Shown here piece by piece: positions 1 through 8,589 of a stretch of 29,890 nucleotides of DNA (the stretch's first letter is position 1; the number at the start of each line of letters is the position of its first letter). The position numbers and the translations under genes were made by a program. The notes beneath the pieces are model-generated. The model was given only the letters and a program-made list of their open reading frames with translations, ran no database searches and was not told the origin of the DNA. Source of the DNA: an uncultured Collinsella sp. GTDB taxonomy: Bacteria > Actinomycetota > Coriobacteriia > Coriobacteriales > Coriobacteriaceae. Location: contig CATZMG010000020.1 in the NCBI GenBank assembly GCA_958421655.1, forward strand, positions 1 through 29,890, given 5' to 3'.

Positions 1-145
1 TTGGCTACCCGGGTCTTCTTTTTGCGCGGCTCAAGTTGCGGTGGGCTTCGGCATGCCGTCGAGCGGCGGGTAGGCAAGGCGCATGGAGCTTACCGAAAAA
101 GGGGGTCGAAAATAAATGGTACTTGAAGCAGTTTAAATTTAATGT

Positions 146-156
146 GGGGGGGGGGG
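146..156 (+). repeat. 11-G homopolymer tract
   Basis: Eleven consecutive G residues, followed at 208-214 by a second run of seven. Long G runs are prone to slipped-strand length change and are a known basis of phase variation of surface structures in several bacteria. This one lies about 310 bases upstream of the surface operon and about 70 bases upstream of its candidate -35 element, so a length change could alter spacing between an upstream regulator site and the promoter. That role is inference; the run itself is seen directly. Confidence 0.8.
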
Positions 157-228
157 TACGATATCTGAGCTATGCAAATATCGAACCCTCTGTGAAGAAG
201 TTGCGCAGGGGGGGTTAGCCGCGGGTAT

Positions 229-257
229 GGGACAAAGCAGACGAGTATGTGTATAAA
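229..257 (+). promoter_or_regulatory. candidate promoter of the surface operon
   Basis: GGGACA at 229-234 and TATAAA at 252-257 are separated by 17 bases, matching the sigma-70 consensus at 4 of 6 and 5 of 6 positions. It would give a leader of roughly 190 bases before the signal peptidase gene. The 7-G run ends 14 bases before the -35 hexamer. No experimental support; other weak promoters in this AT-rich stretch cannot be excluded. Confidence 0.35.
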
Positions 258-456
258 TGACCGCTTACGCCAAAAATAGTAGCATTTGGCGCTAAAACGT
301 TGATTAACGTGTAGAACATCGCTATGGTTTTTGTCACAAAAGGATTTCAAATTGGCTTTTTTCGAACCCAATTTTTAAGGGCCTTGCGCTGTTTGAGGAA
401 AGTGTCTGACCCTTGAAGGGATCGAATGTAGCCTCGATGGGGATGGAATAATCATT

Positions 457-1014
457 TTGACGGCGCGAGGACTCAAACGATTTATTGCACTTCTTAGTAG
501 CTTGGCGATTGTGCTCGTCATAGCTCTTGCCGTCACCTCTTTCGTTCCTCGCGCATTTGGATACACACCCTATGCAGTGCTTTCTGGCTCTATGGAACCC
601 GGGCTGCCCGTTGGCTCCATGGTGTTTGTTCGCCAAGTTGAGCCGACGGATATTGCCGTGGGCGACAATGTAACCTTTTATCGATCGGACGGCGCCGTGG
701 TGACCCACCAGGTATACGAGATCGACCCTGTTGCGCAGACGATCGGCACGCAGGGAATTGCGAACAAAAATGCAGACGGAATCATCATGCACGATGCCGA
801 ATACACGCCCTTTTCGCGTGTTATCGGCACCGTTTCTTTTTGTGTCCCTTACCTGGGCTTCGTTAACGCATATTGCACGACGATGCCCGGTTTGCTTGTT
901 GTGGTGGCCGTTCTGGCGCTGCTGGTCGCGGCGTCGATAGTGCTCGATCGGGTGGTTCCCGACGAGTCTGCGGGCAAACATGCCCGCGCGCATGCGAAGG
1001 AGCGGCGTTCATAG
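457..1014 (+). CDS. sipW: SipW-like (ER-type) signal peptidase I
   Basis: A membrane-bound signal peptidase of the SipW/ER type, which removes the atypical signal peptides of matrix proteins such as Bacillus TasA. The 185-residue product has an N-terminal membrane segment (about 8-30), the serine box SGSMEP with the nucleophile at Ser45, and VVTHQV with His84. That is the Ser-His arrangement of archaeal, ER and SipW enzymes rather than the Ser-Lys dyad of ordinary bacterial LepB. A second membrane segment lies near residues 145-165. The start is TTG at 457: the two upstream ATGs run into a stop within a few codons, and a GGGGATGG stretch sits upstream. It is the first gene of a six-gene same-strand run that includes three proteins with SipW-type signals, which are its probable substrates. 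Function is confident from motifs and context; the exact start is less so. Confidence 0.88.
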   Translation: MTARGLKRFIALLSSLAIVLVIALAVTSFVPRAFGYTPYAVLSGSMEPGLPVGSMVFVRQVEPTDIAVGDNVTFYRSDGAVVTHQVYEIDPVAQTIGTQGIANKNADGIIMHDAEYTPFSRVIGTVSFCVPYLGFVNAYCTTMPGLLVVVAVLALLVAASIVLDRVVPDESAGKHARAHAKERRS

Positions 1015-1084
1015 CGGCGGGGAGAAGTGTCGGCGGCAGTTGGGGTTGCCGTCGGGGAAGACGATTCTCGAAAGGAAGAGAACG

Positions 1085-1795
1085 ATGGAAAACAAAAAGA
1101 AAAAGCGCTACGGCATCGTTGCCGCCCTGCTGCTGCTCGTACTGGCGGCCGGCGTGGGAACGTATGCATGGCTGTCGGCAACCGACTCCAAGACGAACGA
1201 GTTCACGGTTGGCAGCATCGGCAAGCCTGAAGTGAAGCCCGACCCTGATCATCCTGACAAGCCCGGCACTGATCCCACGAACCCCTCAGTGGATGGTTAT
1301 CTGTTCGAGACCAAGTGGGATGAGAATGAAGAGCACAAGATGGTTCCCGGCTCTTCGATGGATAAGAACCCGAACGTCGGTATCGGCAAGGACTCTGACG
1401 CATCCTATGTGTTCATCTACGTGAAAAACGCCATCGTGAAGGATGGTGAAGGCGCGCTTGCTAAGACCCCGTACTTCACCCTTAATTCCAACTGGAAGCC
1501 GGTTGCTACTGACCAGGTGAAGGACAACGGCACCGATGGCCAGTACGTGAGCGGTCTGTTCATGTACACCGCTGGTGGCGCCGACCAGCCTGCCAAGCTT
1601 ACTCCCGCTGATGGCAAGGCTGCTTACACCGGTGAGCTGTTCAGCACCGTGCATATCCCGGCTGCTATGAACAGCACGGATGTCGTTGCCAATCCCGCTA
1701 TGACGGTCTCCTGCTATATCTTCGGCGCTGACCAGGGCGATGCCAACAACGCCATCACTCAGGCCAAGGCTTGGGTCGCTGATCTTAACTCCTAA
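1085..1795 (+). CDS. TasA-like secreted protein with SipW-type signal peptide
   Basis: A 236-residue exported protein, probably the main fibre or matrix subunit of this operon. The N-terminus has a lysine-rich head, a hydrophobic core (about 9-24) and then GTYAWLSATDSKTNEF, the pattern of SipW-dependent signal peptides (T-x-A-W-L followed by N-x-F-x-x-G). A Pro/Asp-rich linker (about 48-68) leads into a compact domain without further membrane segments or a sorting motif. The start is ATG 1085 with GGAAGAG just upstream; an in-frame start at 980 would put over 30 unrelated residues before the signal and overlap the previous gene. Many codons end in C or T in the style of highly expressed genes, and a strong hairpin follows the stop codon. 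By analogy with TasA and camelysin it may assemble outside the cell. Sequence similarity to TasA beyond the signal cannot be judged by eye. Confidence 0.8.
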   Translation: MENKKKKRYGIVAALLLLVLAAGVGTYAWLSATDSKTNEFTVGSIGKPEVKPDPDHPDKPGTDPTNPSVDGYLFETKWDENEEHKMVPGSSMDKNPNVGIGKDSDASYVFIYVKNAIVKDGEGALAKTPYFTLNSNWKPVATDQVKDNGTDGQYVSGLFMYTAGGADQPAKLTPADGKAAYTGELFSTVHIPAAMNSTDVVANPAMTVSCYIFGADQGDANNAITQAKAWVADLNS

Positions 1796-1812
1796 TCCCA
1801 CCCACCCCATCG

Positions 1813-1854
1813 AGATCCCGGCCCACCCCCACCCCCATTTCCGGGCCGGGATCT
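1813..1854 (+). terminator. 12-bp hairpin inside the surface operon
   Basis: AGATCCCGGCCC (1813-1824) pairs perfectly with GGGCCGGGATCT (1843-1854) across an 18-base C-rich loop, directly after the TasA-like stop codon. No T run follows, so it is not a standard terminator. It could shield the 3' end of the upstream message or partly stop transcription, raising the TasA-like gene above the downstream genes. Structure is certain; role is inferred. Confidence 0.65.
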
Positions 1855-1884
1855 TACCCCCTTATCCGACGATTGGCGAACGTA

Positions 1885-2532
1885 ATGCTCAACAATCTTT
1901 CCGACAATCAGAAACGCACCTTGGCGCTTGCCGCCATGGCGTTGCTTGCCCTGGCGTGCCTGTGCGGCACGCTGGCTTTTACCGTGGACATGGTGCCCGC
2001 GAGCAACGTCGTGTCGTTTGGCAGTGTGAAGGTACGAGTCTGCGAATTCACCCTCGACGATCAAGGCGAAGAGATCCCGTTTGAGCCCAATGCGCATGGG
2101 GACTATCCCGACAGCAAGGCCACTGGCTCTGACATCAGTCGTATTGTGCGCGTGGAGAATGCCGGCGCGCAGCCCGAGTACGTTCGCGCGCGCCTGCGCA
2201 TGACGTCGGTGGCGTCTGATGGTACGACCGCGGATGCCTCGGGCAACGTCGCCTTTAACGTGAGTGCGGGCGAAGGCTCCCCGTGGGTCGATGGCGGCGA
2301 TGGGTGGTTTTACTATCGCGGCCTTACCGGACGCGGCGGCGTGCTCGATCCCGGCGCCATGACCGAGAGCCTTATGGACTCGCTGCGCTTTGTGGGCGAC
2401 TACCACGACGCCGCGCGCGGCGGCTCATTCAAGCTCGATATCGACGTTCAGGCCGTGCAGGCCAAAAACCAGCAGACAAACGATTCTGTCCTCGATGTAC
2501 TCGACGTCGCGGGCTGGCCGGAGGCGAACTAG
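1885..2532 (+). CDS. SipW-type signal peptide protein, second putative matrix component
   Basis: A 215-residue exported protein. The N-terminus carries a hydrophobic core (about 12-28) followed by CGTLAFTVDMVPASN and SFGSVKVRV, the same T-x-A-F / N-x-x-x-F-G layout seen in the other two SipW-type proteins of the operon. The rest reads as a beta-rich domain, with IVRVENAGAQPEYVRARLRM resembling the strand that holds a 'vertebral' extension in camelysin/TasA-like folds. No C-terminal membrane segment or sorting signal. ATG 1885 was chosen; an in-frame TTG at 1873 adds four residues, and neither has a good ribosome site, perhaps because the hairpin just upstream matters. Ends 3 bases before the giant adhesin gene. 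Likely a minor fibre subunit or assembly factor; function inferred from signal and neighbours. Confidence 0.7.
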   Translation: MLNNLSDNQKRTLALAAMALLALACLCGTLAFTVDMVPASNVVSFGSVKVRVCEFTLDDQGEEIPFEPNAHGDYPDSKATGSDISRIVRVENAGAQPEYVRARLRMTSVASDGTTADASGNVAFNVSAGEGSPWVDGGDGWFYYRGLTGRGGVLDPGAMTESLMDSLRFVGDYHDAARGGSFKLDIDVQAVQAKNQQTNDSVLDVLDVAGWPEAN

Positions 2533-2535
2533 CCC

Positions 2536-5500
2536 ATGAAGATCAAGAACAGAAACCGAGGTGTGCTTAGCAGGCTGATTGCCGTGGCGGCAATCGCCCT
2601 TTGCTGCGTAATGGCGCTGCCGGCGGTGGCGCATGCCGAGGATGTGCCTGAGGGCCAAAAATTCCACATCAAAAGCGCGGCTGAGTTTTTGACGTGCGTG
2701 GCGCTTTCGCGCGAGCGCGACACGTCCAATTGGGAGGTCTATCTCGATAACGATATTGAGCTCGATGGTGAGGACATGAAGACCATCGTCTCGAACACGG
2801 TCAAGCACCTCTCCTTTGGCAACAAGGAGCATCCCTTTAAGGGCGTTTTCGATGGCCAGAACCACACCGTTAAAGGTCTGGACTACGCCAACAATATGTT
2901 GGACCCCGAGCGCGACACGGGCTTTTTTGCCGAGACCGACGGCGCCACCATCAAGAACTTCCTGGTCAAGGATGCCAACATTTGGGCTGACTTCCGCGGC
3001 GGCATCATCGTGGGCAAGGCCGTCAACACTAGTTTCGAAAACGTCATGGTCATGGAGAGCACGCTACACGTTACGTGCGCCAACAACATGCTCAACGTTA
3101 TTACCAACGCAGGCTTTGAGGGTGGATTGATTGCCGGCGAGCTCGATGGCTGCAAGCTCTACAACTGCGAGGTCCGTGGTGGCCGCGCCGTTAACAACAC
3201 AACTTCGGGCGTGCAGGCCATCGGCGGCGAGGGCCTGTATATGGCGGCGTTTGCCGGCTACGTTAAAAACTCGACGATTGAGTACTGCCGCGTTACGCCT
3301 ACGCGCAAAGAGGATGGTTCGATTGCCGATAAGGGTATGACCGACGTTACCAATAAATACGACGTTGCCATTGGCGCCCTGGGCGGCAACAACGTGTATG
3401 CCTCGGGCTTTGTGGGTTGCATGGCGGGCGGCGCCAAAATTATCGACTGCTTCTCGACGGCGCAGTGCTACAGCTATGCCGCATCGTACGTGGGCGTCGT
3501 CTCCGTAACGCGCGCGTGGACGGGCGGCCTAGCGGGCCGTATTTTAACCGAAGAGGGCAACGAGCTCGTTCGCAGCCACTTTGCGGGTGACCTGAGCTCG
3601 CGTCAGTACAATCCCATCGCTGTGATTCCCATTATTCAAAACGACGTGAACTTGGGCGGTATTGCTGCGCGCGCCAACAAGGACGACGCGACGGTCACCG
3701 AGTGCTACTTTAAGCCGAGCGTGAGCCTAAAAGGCAACAGCCAGGGTACCGCGGCTAAGAAAAAGATTTACGCCCTTGCGGGTGACGGTACGGTATCCGG
3801 TGCCGGATTCGGTCCCTGGGACGACGAACGCTACGTCACGCGTGAGCTGTGGGAGCAGCATGATTACGACTTCTGTGCCGGCACCATGCGCTCGACTGCC
3901 AATGGGGACGGGCATGCAAACGAATGGGCGATGGACTACAGACTGGAAATTCCCGTGCATGGCCAAAGCGTTAAGGCGACGATTGATTTTCCCGACGCGG
4001 GCACCGCGACCATCGAGGCAACTAAACTTGGTAATGATCAGTCGACTTCGGATCCGTACACCTTTGCCGTGAGCGCCGTGCTGGCCGGAACGGCCCAAGG
4101 CTTGGCCCAGGGCGATACGTCGGTGACGTTTAAGCAGGAGACCTCTGCAAAGCCCAAGGGCCTGACCAATGAAAACGGTGGCTACCGCTTTATGGGTTGG
4201 TTCCGCGAGTCCAATGTGCATGTGAATCGCATTGGCCAAGACAACAGCTGGTTTGACGGCAAGAGCGATGATGCTGCTGTTAAGGCTGGCAAGCGTGTCG
4301 AGGAGAACACGGCCCACGAGAAGACTTCGACCTACACTGCCGACAACGGTGAGGGGCATGCCGAGAGCGAAGGCTTCAAGGGCAATGACCTCTTTATCGC
4401 TTCATACGAGGCACAGGTGCTGTTCTACAACGTTAAGGGCGAGACGCTCAATTGGGAAGACGGCACGGCGCACAATAAGTCGACGGACTGGTATCGCTAC
4501 GGTGCCGGCCTGACGCCTGCTGCCCCGGTGGATCGCGGGAACTTGTCCGACAGCGCAACGTTTATCGGCTGGACCACGCAGCCCAGCAACGAGGCTGGGA
4601 AGAACGGCGCCTATGCCGCCATCACCTCGGATCAGTTGGCTGATCTTAGAAATCAGGGAGCTTTTTATCCTGCGGGTAGTGAAATCACTGTTATCCGCCC
4701 GACCGACTTCTACCCGGTGTACAGCGACTACGCGTCGAACATCATAACGGTGTTCGAGGGCAATGATCAGGACACAACAGACAATGAGACCCTACGTGAC
4801 GGCGTGGGCAATACTCATGTGGACGTGCAGCCGGGCAAGAATGGCACTAGCTCCTACACGGTGCAGGTGCGCGGCGTGGATAACAAGCCGCTGTCCGAGG
4901 GCGGAACGTTGCCCGATGGTTACCGCTTCTTGGGCTGGTACGAAAACAAGCAGAATGCAGATGGGTCTTCGGTCGAGGTGCGCGTAAGCCGCGATCCCAG
5001 CTATAAACTCCCTGCCGATGTCGATCTAACCGTGCCGCATACCTACACCGCCCGCTTTGAGTACCGAGTGGATTATTACGTTAAGGCATTTACAAATAGC
5101 GGTCTTACGGACAGCAAGCTACTTTGTTCCATTTGGAATCGGTACCAAACGCCCTTTGAGGATAACGTCGGCGCGACATATGTTCGTGAAAACATTATCC
5201 ATTGGGGTGCTGGCACGGACGCCTCCGCCCATGTGCTACACAATGATAAGAATCCAGCAGATAAGTGCACTACCGTTCTCTCTAATGCGACGAAAATCGT
5301 TGCGCCTATTAACGCCTACTCCCATAACGTGCGTAACGACAGTGGCGCAAACACTCTCAAGGATATGATCGCCGACACTGATTTTCCGGGAGCTGGAAAA
5401 CTGAGCGATGAGAAGGTTGACGCTAAAATCAAAGTCCAATTTCATTCTGCGCACCCTAGGTATCACTTCAGTTTTTGGACGCTCGAAAGACCCGACAACG

Positions 5501-8016
5501 GTTCTTGGACATATATAAGTAATCCTTTTTCGAGTTACGTTACAACGACGGAACAATATTATGTTCGCGCTATGGTGACTACGGATGTCACCTTCTATGA
5601 CAAGTATGACAACGTCAAGCAAACCGCTACTCGACGCTATGAAAGCAACTTGCTTCAACAGAAAACACGAGAAGGTAAAGACCCGACGTTCCTGTATTGT
5701 TATCCGCATCTTTATAAGGACAAGACGGTTAATAATTGGCCCTACGACGGAAAAGAGAACGACATCAATCCCTACCTGACTCTTCAGGCTTCCCCGACTG
5801 ATGCTCAAATGGACAATGTGCCGGGTCATAAGTTCCTGGGCTGGATCTCGACCGCCGAGGTCCAGAGGGGTTCTCCCATCTGGAACTACATCTACGATGT
5901 TGCGAACGATTCCTTCACCACTTCTGACCCGGATAAGGTCGAACCGTATCTGGTGAAACCAGATTTCAAGGTCACCGAGTGGCAGGATGCGTATCCCGTG
6001 TACGCAAAGTACGACGTTAACTACACCACCAACCTGCATCGTGCCGGTTTTGAGGGCACTTCTGAAGTCAATGTGCCCAAGTACGACATCGTTCCCGTTA
6101 TCAATGCGGACGCTGATCCCGCCACGGCAACGGTGATTCCTGATATCGCAACGACGGTATACAAGTCCGGCGACGAGTTATACAAGCTGGATAAGGTCGA
6201 AATCGAACTTCCGAATGGTGAGGTTAAAGAGCTCGAATCTAACGGCGATAACTCATATTCCTATTCGGTGGAACCTGGCGGAACCTATACATTCGTGGCG
6301 TACTATTCGCCGTTGGCGGTTGTGTACCACCTCAATGCCAAGGATGTGGATGGCAAGGTAGCCCAGCCGGACGATACGCTCGGCAGCCTTAAGGATGGCA
6401 TACCGCTGCCAACGTATAACGTTAACGAAATCGATGCTGCAACGGGTAAATACAACGTGTTCGTAGGCTGGACGGAAACCAAGCCGGTTGCCGGCGGCTA
6501 TATCGTTTGGTCGGACGGCCTTCCCATGGTGAATAAGAACACCGTGGTCAAGGCGCCCATGGAGCTGTACCCGGTCTACCGCGCCAGCGCGGTCAAGGTC
6601 CAATCGAATATCGATGCCAATCTGAATGACCCCGGTTCCGTGCGCTCGCTTACGCGCACCGACTCCGGTAATCAGATTTCGTTGGAGGTTAAGGCGGCGG
6701 CCGAGGCTGTCGGCAAAGACGGTAAAAAGTACGATTTCGTTGGCTGGTCGCGCGACTATGTCGATGATGAGCATTACAGCCTGATGACCGACGACGAGAA
6801 GTACCCCCTCGAGGGCGGTGAGCCATTTAAGGACGTAACGTATACCGCGGTATACAAGATCACGCCGTACAAGGTGCGCTATCACGGCGTTGACGGGTCG
6901 GTTATCTATGCAGCGACGGTTGACTCGGGTGACGAACGCGCGCAGGATGGCAAGTCCGGCTTTGTCTACACGGTCGACGTTCCCCAGATGGATGCGAACG
7001 GAAACCCGGTCTATGACAACAACGGCAATCCCGTAATGGAACAAAAGTCCGTCGCATACGACCCGGATGCTTATTCCAAGATCGTTGCTCTGCTCGACGA
7101 GCGGACGGCAACCAGCGGTGATGTACGCGAGCTCTTCCTGGAGTGGCGATATGTGGGTACCGATGGCACTGTGAAGTCTTGGGATGTGTTTAAGGGTGAG
7201 CCGGTCAAGGGAGACATGGACCTGTATCCCGTGACGTATCGCGTGATTGCTAACGACACATCCGATGCCTCGAATCCCGTAACTATGACCGCGAAGCTCA
7301 AGTGGTTGCTCGACCCCACTGCTGCCAATACGGTCGATGACAATACCGATAAGGCGCCGTTTAAGGCTTGCTTTGCCGAGTCGTTTATGGGAACACAGCT
7401 GACTGTAACGGTTAAGCGGGCGAGCTATGGTCCTGATACATCCGTGGCGGAGGAGCCCGTAAACGGCAAGTTTGTCTCGCTCTACAGCTCGGGTTCGGGC
7501 AGCGGTTCGTTCGACCCGGCCAATCGTCTGGAGTCCAAGATGACGGGCGAAGGAGACCAGGATGACGGCAATGCCGTGTTCAACTTCGCCAAGACCCATG
7601 CGCTGACAATCGTAAAAAAGACCACCGACGCAAGTGCTATGGGGCAGACGTTCCGCTTTAAGGTGACGAAGACGGTGAAGGGGACCTCTCCCGAGACGCG
7701 CATGATCGAGGTGAAAGTCAGCGAGCAACGCGACGAAAACGGTGAGACCTGGTATGTCGGCAGCGTGCAGTTTGCCGCACCGGCGGGCACCTATACCGTC
7801 GAGGAAGACACGGCTTGGGCATGGCGCTACCAGGGTGAGCTGAGCACGCCGGGCAAGGCGCCCGGCAAATCTGCCGAGCTGACGATTTCGTCTGCCTCAA
7901 GCGCGGGCGATGCGGTAGTGACGTGCGTTAACACGCGCACGAAGGACAAGTGGGTCGATGGCGGCTCGCGTGCCAAGAATGTTTGGGATGACGGCCAGCT
8001 GAAGAAGGAGGACTAG
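2536..8016 (+). CDS. giant secreted adhesin with GLUG-like beta-helix and InlB-type repeats
   Basis: An 1826-residue extracellular protein. A classical Sec signal peptide ends at AHA/ED (residue 34), unlike its neighbours. Residues about 40-440 look like a right-handed beta-helix with GLUG-type segments (for example PFKGVFDGQNHTVKGL). From about 545 to 1540 come at least eight divergent InlB B-repeat-like units, each ending in a Phe/Val-x-Gly-Trp type turn: YRFMGW, ATFIGW, YRFLGW, YHFSFW, HKFLGW, VFVGW, YDFVGW and LFLEW. Residues about 1688-1808 resemble a SpaA/Cna-B-like or DUF7601-type domain ending in VTCVNTRTKDKW. There is no LPXTG-like motif or C-terminal membrane anchor, so it is either released or held by a partner, such as the LATTG protein two genes on. 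GGAGG precedes the ATG. The segment around nucleotides 5060-5780 is richer in A and T than the rest. Role: surface adhesion or matrix scaffold, inferred from domains. Confidence 0.82.
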   Translation: MKIKNRNRGVLSRLIAVAAIALCCVMALPAVAHAEDVPEGQKFHIKSAAEFLTCVALSRERDTSNWEVYLDNDIELDGEDMKTIVSNTVKHLSFGNKEHPFKGVFDGQNHTVKGLDYANNMLDPERDTGFFAETDGATIKNFLVKDANIWADFRGGIIVGKAVNTSFENVMVMESTLHVTCANNMLNVITNAGFEGGLIAGELDGCKLYNCEVRGGRAVNNTTSGVQAIGGEGLYMAAFAGYVKNSTIEYCRVTPTRKEDGSIADKGMTDVTNKYDVAIGALGGNNVYASGFVGCMAGGAKIIDCFSTAQCYSYAASYVGVVSVTRAWTGGLAGRILTEEGNELVRSHFAGDLSSRQYNPIAVIPIIQNDVNLGGIAARANKDDATVTECYFKPSVSLKGNSQGTAAKKKIYALAGDGTVSGAGFGPWDDERYVTRELWEQHDYDFCAGTMRSTANGDGHANEWAMDYRLEIPVHGQSVKATIDFPDAGTATIEATKLGNDQSTSDPYTFAVSAVLAGTAQGLAQGDTSVTFKQETSAKPKGLTNENGGYRFMGWFRESNVHVNRIGQDNSWFDGKSDDAAVKAGKRVEENTAHEKTSTYTADNGEGHAESEGFKGNDLFIASYEAQVLFYNVKGETLNWEDGTAHNKSTDWYRYGAGLTPAAPVDRGNLSDSATFIGWTTQPSNEAGKNGAYAAITSDQLADLRNQGAFYPAGSEITVIRPTDFYPVYSDYASNIITVFEGNDQDTTDNETLRDGVGNTHVDVQPGKNGTSSYTVQVRGVDNKPLSEGGTLPDGYRFLGWYENKQNADGSSVEVRVSRDPSYKLPADVDLTVPHTYTARFEYRVDYYVKAFTNSGLTDSKLLCSIWNRYQTPFEDNVGATYVRENIIHWGAGTDASAHVLHNDKNPADKCTTVLSNATKIVAPINAYSHNVRNDSGANTLKDMIADTDFPGAGKLSDEKVDAKIKVQFHSAHPRYHFSFWTLERPDNGSWTYISNPFSSYVTTTEQYYVRAMVTTDVTFYDKYDNVKQTATRRYESNLLQQKTREGKDPTFLYCYPHLYKDKTVNNWPYDGKENDINPYLTLQASPTDAQMDNVPGHKFLGWISTAEVQRGSPIWNYIYDVANDSFTTSDPDKVEPYLVKPDFKVTEWQDAYPVYAKYDVNYTTNLHRAGFEGTSEVNVPKYDIVPVINADADPATATVIPDIATTVYKSGDELYKLDKVEIELPNGEVKELESNGDNSYSYSVEPGGTYTFVAYYSPLAVVYHLNAKDVDGKVAQPDDTLGSLKDGIPLPTYNVNEIDAATGKYNVFVGWTETKPVAGGYIVWSDGLPMVNKNTVVKAPMELYPVYRASAVKVQSNIDANLNDPGSVRSLTRTDSGNQISLEVKAAAEAVGKDGKKYDFVGWSRDYVDDEHYSLMTDDEKYPLEGGEPFKDVTYTAVYKITPYKVRYHGVDGSVIYAATVDSGDERAQDGKSGFVYTVDVPQMDANGNPVYDNNGNPVMEQKSVAYDPDAYSKIVALLDERTATSGDVRELFLEWRYVGTDGTVKSWDVFKGEPVKGDMDLYPVTYRVIANDTSDASNPVTMTAKLKWLLDPTAANTVDDNTDKAPFKACFAESFMGTQLTVTVKRASYGPDTSVAEEPVNGKFVSLYSSGSGSGSFDPANRLESKMTGEGDQDDGNAVFNFAKTHALTIVKKTTDASAMGQTFRFKVTKTVKGTSPETRMIEVKVSEQRDENGETWYVGSVQFAAPAGTYTVEEDTAWAWRYQGELSTPGKAPGKSAELTISSASSAGDAVVTCVNTRTKDKWVDGGSRAKNVWDDGQLKKED

Positions 8017-8017
8017 G

Positions 8018-8587
8018 ATGACAAAGCGTAAGCAGATCGTTGCCCTCCTCGCAGGCGTTCTCCTTTTGGCTGGCGTCGCCGGCACCTTTGCATGGCTTTC
8101 GGTTACGGGTGTGCTGGTCAACGAGTTTGGCTTTGGCTCGGTGGCACCCTCGGTGGACGAGACCCTCAAAGATAACGTGAAGAGTGACGTTACGATTACA
8201 AACACGGGCACGGCTCCGGCCTACCTTCGTGTCGCGGTTGATATCTACTGGCAGGACCAGAACGGCGCGCGCCTGTGGGATGAGCCGGTTGCCGACACCG
8301 ACTACACCATTGAGTGGGGTGCTGTGTCCGATGCCTCCACTACTAACAGCGCCTCGTCTTGGGTTGTCGCGACCGATGGCTTCTACTACTGGACATCGCC
8401 TGTTGCGCCGCTCGACAAGACGGGCGTGCTCATCAAGAGCGTGTCCGAGAAGAAGACGGTTGGTAAGAACCTGGTCGTTGACATTTCGACCCAAGCTATT
8501 CAGTCTACGCCCGACGATGCGGTCACCGAGGCATGGGACTGCAAGGTCGAAAATGGCGTGCTGGCGCCGCCGTATGGGGGTGCGTAA
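8018..8587 (+). CDS. SipW-type signal peptide protein, third putative matrix component
   Basis: A 189-residue exported protein whose ATG lies one base after the adhesin stop codon, with AAGGAGG immediately upstream, so the two are almost certainly translated from the same message. The signal is a short basic head, a hydrophobic core (about 7-21), then AGTFAWLSVTGVLVNEFGFG, the same motif as the TasA-like protein. The mature part carries DVTITNTGTAPAYLRVAVDI, a strand pattern typical of TasA/camelysin-like beta-sandwiches, and ends without a membrane segment or sorting motif. It is the likely third substrate of the SipW-like peptidase. Whether it is a fibre subunit, a cap or an adaptor between the adhesin and the wall-anchored protein cannot be told from sequence. 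Confidence 0.75.
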   Translation: MTKRKQIVALLAGVLLLAGVAGTFAWLSVTGVLVNEFGFGSVAPSVDETLKDNVKSDVTITNTGTAPAYLRVAVDIYWQDQNGARLWDEPVADTDYTIEWGAVSDASTTNSASSWVVATDGFYYWTSPVAPLDKTGVLIKSVSEKKTVGKNLVVDISTQAIQSTPDDAVTEAWDCKVENGVLAPPYGGA

Positions 8588-8589
8588 GC

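Larger units (their letters stand above)
1..456. other. AT-rich leader region, no gene supported
   Basis: No convincing gene lies here. A plus-strand frame is open from about base 3 to 218, so the first part could be the tail of a gene that starts outside the window, but it runs straight through two G homopolymers and shows no recognisable family. The stretch is richer in A and T than the coding DNA after it. It holds an 11-G run, a 7-G run, a candidate sigma-70-type promoter, and a weak hairpin (AAATTGG at 349-355 with CCAATTT at 368-374) about 80 bases before the first gene. The likeliest role is the control region of the surface operon that follows. Confidence 0.55.

Noticed and set aside
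181..370. tRNA remnants suggested by TTCGAACCC-like strings
   Set aside because: The flanks do not pair as a T stem, and no acceptor or anticodon arm is present on either strand.
334..993. A 219-codon minus-strand frame over the signal peptidase
   Set aside because: Basic, low-complexity shadow; the plus strand carries both catalytic motifs of SipW-type peptidases.
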